In this document: piece after piece, positions 6,674 through 9,871 of the stretch | Layout of the letters: each line of letters opens with the position of its first letter | Numbering within the stretch: position 1 is the stretch's first letter | Origin: Actinomycetes bacterium | GTDB lineage: Bacteria > Actinomycetota > Acidimicrobiia > Acidimicrobiales > Ilumatobacteraceae | Direction: 5' to 3' | Length of the DNA: 9,871 nucleotides | Assembly (NCBI GenBank): GCA_023417265.1 | Contig: JAEZFY010000232.1 | Location: 1 to 9,871 of the forward strand | The notes under the pieces: model-generated | Databases searched by the model: none | Told to the model about the DNA's origin: nothing | Seen by the model: the letters and a program-made list of their open reading frames with translations, nothing else | Position numbers and translations under genes: made by a program

Positions 6674-8150
6674 GTGGACTACGGTCCCCGGCGTGGTCGC
6701 CTCAGTCGCGCTCCGATCGGCAACCGAACTGACCGGACTGCTCGCTCGCCGGGAACTGAGCAGCACCGAGCTCGTCGAGGAACAGCTGCGTCGCATCGAG
6801 CAGCACAACCCGACCCTCAACGCGGTGGTCGTCCTCGACGCCGATCAGGCCCGGGCACGCGCCGCTGCGGCCGACGCGGCGACCGCTGCGGGGCGCTCGT
6901 GGGGTCCCCTGCACGGGTTGCCGATCACGGTGAAGGAGTCCTTCGACGTGCAGGGGTGGCCGACGACGTACGGTGATCCACGCTGGCGCGACAACGTCGC
7001 CACCACCACCGCCGAGGCCGTGCAGCGCCTCCTCGATGCCGGTGCGATCCTGGTCGGCAAGACCAACGTGCCGCTCAACCTCGCCGATTGGCAGACCTAC
7101 AACGAGGTGTACGGCAGCACGTCGAACCCGTGGGACCTGGGGCGCACCCCGGGCGGGTCGTCGGGTGGTTCGGCAGTGGCTCTGGCGACGGGGATGAGCG
7201 CGCTCGAGCTCGGCAGCGACATCGGCGGGTCGATTCGCAACCCGGCCCACTGCTGCGGCGTGTTCGGACACAAGCCCACGTACGGCATCGTCAGCGCGCT
7301 CGGGCACGGCCTCCCGCATCTGCGCCAACCACTCGACATCAACTCGTGCGGCCCACTCGCCCGCAGCGCAGCCGACCTGCGCCTTGCGCTCGATGTCCTC
7401 GCCGGCCCAGGCGGCCGGGCGGGGGGCGCCTGGAGCCTCCAGTTGCCCCCGCCGAGCTTCGCCGCCGTGACCGATCTCCGGGTCGCGGTCGTGCTCGACG
7501 ACCCCAACGCCCGGGTCGACGCGGCGGTTCAGGAGCAGATCTCCAAGGCCGCCGACGTGCTCGCTGACCACGGCGCGCACGTCGACCGAACGGCCCGGCC
7601 CGGCTTCGACACCACCGAGTTCAACGACCTCTACGTTGCCCTGCTCCGAGCCGCCACGGCGCAGGTGGCCGACGACGCGTTCTTCGAGGACTCCACTGCG
7701 TTCGCCGGACGCGCCGACCCGGACGACCGCAGCTACGCCGCCCGTGCCGCGCGCGGACTCACCATGACGCACCGCCGGTGGTTGCAGCTGAACGAGCGTC
7801 GAGCCGAGCTGGCGACCGCCTGGGACGCGTTCTTCGACGAATTCGATGTCGTGCTCTGCCCGGCCGCGGTGTCGACGGCGTTCCCCCACGACCAGGTCGG
7901 CGATCGCAACACACGCACGATTGCGGTCAACGGGGTGGACCAGCTCGTCACCGATCAGATCTTCTGGGCCGGGTACGCCAACCTGACCGGGTTGCCGGCG
8001 ACCGTCGCCCCCGTCGGGACGGCGCCCGACGGGCTCCCGGTCGGCGTACAGATCGTCGGCCGACCGTACGCCGACTCCACCACGCTCGCGGTGGCGCAGC
8101 TGCTCGAACGGATCCATCGCCGGTTCACCCCGCCACCCGCCTACGCCTGA
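6672..8150 (+). CDS. Amidase-signature family hydrolase
   Basis: Enzymes of this family hydrolyse amide bonds, releasing ammonia or an amine from a carboxamide, by a Ser-cisSer-Lys mechanism. The 492-residue product has all three catalytic residues: Lys88 in LPITVKESFD, the cis-Ser in TPGGSSGGSA (Ser163) and the nucleophile Ser187 in GSDIGGSIRNP. The later motif CGPLARSAADL and the C-terminal LTGLPATVAPVG..GLPVGVQIVGRPYAD are also family hallmarks. No signal peptide is seen, so it is probably cytoplasmic. It resembles stand-alone amidases more than GatA, and no gatB or gatC is nearby. Substrate is unknown. The start is uncertain: ATG at 6672 has no ribosome binding site and overlaps the -10-like element, while GTG at 6693 (VASVALRSATEL) lies close before the conserved N-terminus. 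A substrate-binding lipoprotein gene follows after 58 bases, suggesting that an imported compound is hydrolysed. Confidence 0.93.
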   Translation: MWTTVPGVVASVALRSATELTGLLARRELSSTELVEEQLRRIEQHNPTLNAVVVLDADQARARAAAADAATAAGRSWGPLHGLPITVKESFDVQGWPTTYGDPRWRDNVATTTAEAVQRLLDAGAILVGKTNVPLNLADWQTYNEVYGSTSNPWDLGRTPGGSSGGSAVALATGMSALELGSDIGGSIRNPAHCCGVFGHKPTYGIVSALGHGLPHLRQPLDINSCGPLARSAADLRLALDVLAGPGGRAGGAWSLQLPPPSFAAVTDLRVAVVLDDPNARVDAAVQEQISKAADVLADHGAHVDRTARPGFDTTEFNDLYVALLRAATAQVADDAFFEDSTAFAGRADPDDRSYAARAARGLTMTHRRWLQLNERRAELATAWDAFFDEFDVVLCPAAVSTAFPHDQVGDRNTRTIAVNGVDQLVTDQIFWAGYANLTGLPATVAPVGTAPDGLPVGVQIVGRPYADSTTLAVAQLLERIHRRFTPPPAYA

Positions 8151-8208
8151 CCGCCCGCCAACCGCCCGTCCAGACACCCACAACCCACCCCCGACCAGGA
8201 GGACGCCG
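8151..8208 (+). other. C-rich, G-poor spacer between amidase and lipoprotein genes
   Basis: The 46 bases 8151-8196 are dominated by C with few G and T. They contain no hairpin or promoter that I can recognise. Such C-rich, G-poor single strands resemble Rho utilisation sites, but the stretch may simply be an unstructured leader that keeps the following ribosome binding site open. Confidence 0.35.
8197..8203 (+). promoter_or_regulatory. Strong ribosome binding site of the substrate-binding protein gene
   Basis: AGGAGGA, the best Shine-Dalgarno match in the window, ends five bases before the ATG at 8209. It implies high translation of the binding protein relative to the amidase. Confidence 0.8.
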
Positions 8209-9801
8209 ATGTACGCCCCGACCCTCACCCGCCGCCTCGCCGGCGCGCTCGCCGCGCTCGCGCTCGTTGCCGCTGCCTGCGGCGGCGACGACGAGGCCAC
8301 CGATCCGCCGGCGTCGCAAGCCGCCACCGCCGACGACTCCGCGCCCCCCGGCCCGGACGCGACGACCGCCGCGGCGGCGTCTGCAGACGGGGCGGCGATC
8401 GTCATCGCCCTCGGCGCCGAACCCACCAGTCTCGATCCGCACGCCGTCGACGACGGTGGCGAGCGGGCGATCAACGACAACGTCTACGAGACGCTCGTCG
8501 CCCGGACGGCCGACGGCGAGCTGGTCGGCTCGCTGGCGACCGACCTGCCGACCCAAGTCGACGAGCTCACCTGGGAGTTCGACCTGCGCGAGGACGTCAC
8601 GTTCCACGACGGCACACCGTTCACGTCGGACGCCGTCGTGGCCAGCGTCGATCGGGTGATCCGTCTCACCGCCGAATCGAAGACCGACCTGACCTTCTAC
8701 GACACGCTGGCCGGGGCCGAAGCGGTCGACGAACGCACGGTGCGGATCTCCACCACCCAGCCCGACGGCCTGCTCCCCGCCCGGCTCACCTGGCTGAAGA
8801 TCGTCGCACCCGGGGCCGAGGCCTCCGACGACCTGTCCGATGCGTCCAACGGCACAGGCCCCTACCGGTTCGTCGCCTACGAGTCGGGGGTCTCCGTCGA
8901 GTTGGCCGCCAACCCCGACTACTGGGGTGACGCCCCGGCGATCGACCAGGTGAGCTTCGCCTTCGCCAGCGAAGCCGGCACCCGGCTCGCCGGTTTGAAG
9001 TCCGGTCAGTACGACCTGATCACCAACCTCCCGCCGAACGACGTCGACCAGGCTCCGGCGTACGTTGCGATCGCCGGCCAGGAGCACCCGATCCTGATCT
9101 TGGACGCCGACGACGGCATCACCGCCGACCCCGACGTGCGCCTCGCGCTCAACCTTGCCGTCGACAAGCAGGCGATCGTGGACGTGGTCTACGGAGGCTT
9201 CGCCGAGATCGACCAGGGCCAGCTGCTGAGCCCGTCGATCGTCGGTTACAACGACAGCCTGACCGCTTACGACTACGACCCCGAGCGCGCCAAGCAGCTG
9301 ATCGAGGAGGCCGGCGTGGCCGGCCAGACGATCACGCTCGTCGGAGAATCGTCGGGGCGGTGGCTCAACGACGGCGAACTCGTCGAGGCGATCGCCAGCT
9401 ACTGGACCGAGGCAGGCCTGCAGGTCGACCTGCAGACCCCGGAGTTCGGGGCCTACCTCGACATCTTGTTCGACCGCACCAACCGCCTCGACGCGATCTT
9501 CGTGTCGAGCTCGAACGACCTGCTCGACGCCGACCGTCAGCTCAGCGCCGAGTACCACATGGACGGCAGCGAGGCCTCGAACTCGGACGCCGAGCTGGCG
9601 GCGCTCATCGACGAGGCGCGCGTCACACTCGACACCGAAGCCCGCGCCGAGTTGTACGAACAGGCCGTCGCCCACGCGTACGACAACGCCTACTTCGTGT
9701 GGCTCGTCAACAACCAGGACATCTACGGGTTGAGCTCGGAGTTGCAGTTCTCCGGGCGCGTCGACGGCAAGCTGCTCGTGAAGGAGATGTCGCTCAGCTG
9801 A
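8209..9801 (+). CDS. ABC importer substrate-binding lipoprotein, family 5 (peptide/nickel type)
   Basis: This is the extracytoplasmic receptor of a Dpp/Opp-like ABC importer. It captures a ligand, often an oligopeptide, and delivers it to a permease. The 530-residue precursor has a basic N-terminus (TRR), a hydrophobic stretch and the lipobox VAAAC with Cys24, so it should be lipid-anchored on the outer face of the membrane. A low-complexity Ala/Thr/Asp/Pro linker (about 25-62) follows. The SBP family 5 domain then shows EPTSLDPH (71-78), LREDVTFHDGTPFTSDAV (126-143), GTGPYRFV (215-222) and NPDYWG (235-240). A later YDYDPERAKQLIEEAG helix is typical too. Length is normal for the family. It lies 58 bases after the amidase and is probably co-transcribed. 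The permease and ATPase genes are not in the window. The ligand cannot be read from the sequence. Confidence 0.94.
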   Translation: MYAPTLTRRLAGALAALALVAAACGGDDEATDPPASQAATADDSAPPGPDATTAAAASADGAAIVIALGAEPTSLDPHAVDDGGERAINDNVYETLVARTADGELVGSLATDLPTQVDELTWEFDLREDVTFHDGTPFTSDAVVASVDRVIRLTAESKTDLTFYDTLAGAEAVDERTVRISTTQPDGLLPARLTWLKIVAPGAEASDDLSDASNGTGPYRFVAYESGVSVELAANPDYWGDAPAIDQVSFAFASEAGTRLAGLKSGQYDLITNLPPNDVDQAPAYVAIAGQEHPILILDADDGITADPDVRLALNLAVDKQAIVDVVYGGFAEIDQGQLLSPSIVGYNDSLTAYDYDPERAKQLIEEAGVAGQTITLVGESSGRWLNDGELVEAIASYWTEAGLQVDLQTPEFGAYLDILFDRTNRLDAIFVSSSNDLLDADRQLSAEYHMDGSEASNSDAELAALIDEARVTLDTEARAELYEQAVAHAYDNAYFVWLVNNQDIYGLSSELQFSGRVDGKLLVKEMSLS

Positions 9802-9825
9802 GCAACCTCTCGGCGTGTGATCGAC

Positions 9826-9852
9826 GACGGCCCGGGGTCGCCCCCGGCCGTC
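9826..9852 (+). terminator. Hairpin terminator after the substrate-binding protein gene
   Basis: GACGGCC pairs with GGCCGTC, followed by a C-C mismatch and a GGGG/CCCC stem closing on a TCG loop. It lies 24 bases after the stop codon. There is no T-run. Sequence and shape closely resemble the rpsT terminator. It may terminate the amidase-lipoprotein unit, or attenuate it if transporter genes follow. Confidence 0.65.
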
Positions 9853-9871
9853 CCGCGTCCCCGCACCCCCC

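Noticed and set aside
6672..8150. Amidase as GatA of the Asp/Glu-tRNA amidotransferase
   Set aside because: The catalytic motifs are shared by the whole amidase-signature family. There is no gatC or gatB nearby, and the partner gene is a transport lipoprotein.
6702..9675. Long minus-strand frames opposite the amidase and the binding-protein gene (6702-8480 and 8125-9675)
   Set aside because: Both mirror well-supported genes on the plus strand. Their products are Gly/Val/Arg/Asp-rich without family motifs, the usual result of strong third-position GC.

Overview
The window is high-GC bacterial chromosome carrying mostly housekeeping genes. GTG starts are used, gaps are short, and the protein families and gene order (rpsT / lepA / hrcA / dnaJ / rsmE) point to Actinomycetota. 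An acidimicrobial-type lineage (Ilumatobacter-like) is my best guess. That placement is inference from gene content and base composition, not a computed phylogeny.

Left part (1-6144), all on the minus strand. Read in transcription order it holds an uncharacterised four-helix membrane protein (6144-5563), the elongation factor 4 GTPase LepA (5518-3722), an MFS exporter (3706-2435), the heat-shock repressor HrcA (2379-1384), the co-chaperone DnaJ (1382-240), and the N-terminal part of the 16S rRNA methyltransferase RsmE (224 to beyond the left edge). A CIRCE operator (2381-2407) lies directly before hrcA. It splits this strand into a translation/transport block and an HrcA-autoregulated heat-shock block (hrcA-dnaJ-rsmE). 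The position between lepA and hrcA, which often holds hemW, is occupied here by the MFS gene.

Middle (6145-6671). A divergent intergenic region carries a good sigma-A-like promoter for rpsT (ribosomal protein S20, plus strand, GTG start). rpsT ends in a strong GC-rich hairpin terminator. A short AT-rich palindromic element follows, just before the next gene.

Right part (6672-9871), plus strand. An amidase-signature hydrolase with an intact Lys-Ser-Ser triad is followed 58 bases later by a lipoprotein substrate-binding protein of the peptide-type ABC importer class (SBP family 5). A second hairpin, related in sequence to the rpsT terminator, closes this unit. No permease or ATPase gene is inside the window. 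The pair looks like a small amide/peptide scavenging module, with unknown substrate.

I see no CRISPR array, phage or transposon gene, tRNA, rRNA or clear new defence-type system. The points most worth a second look are regulatory (the CIRCE architecture, the matching -10-like boxes before hrcA and lepA, and the palindrome before the amidase), the MFS gene between lepA and hrcA, and the uncharacterised membrane protein.
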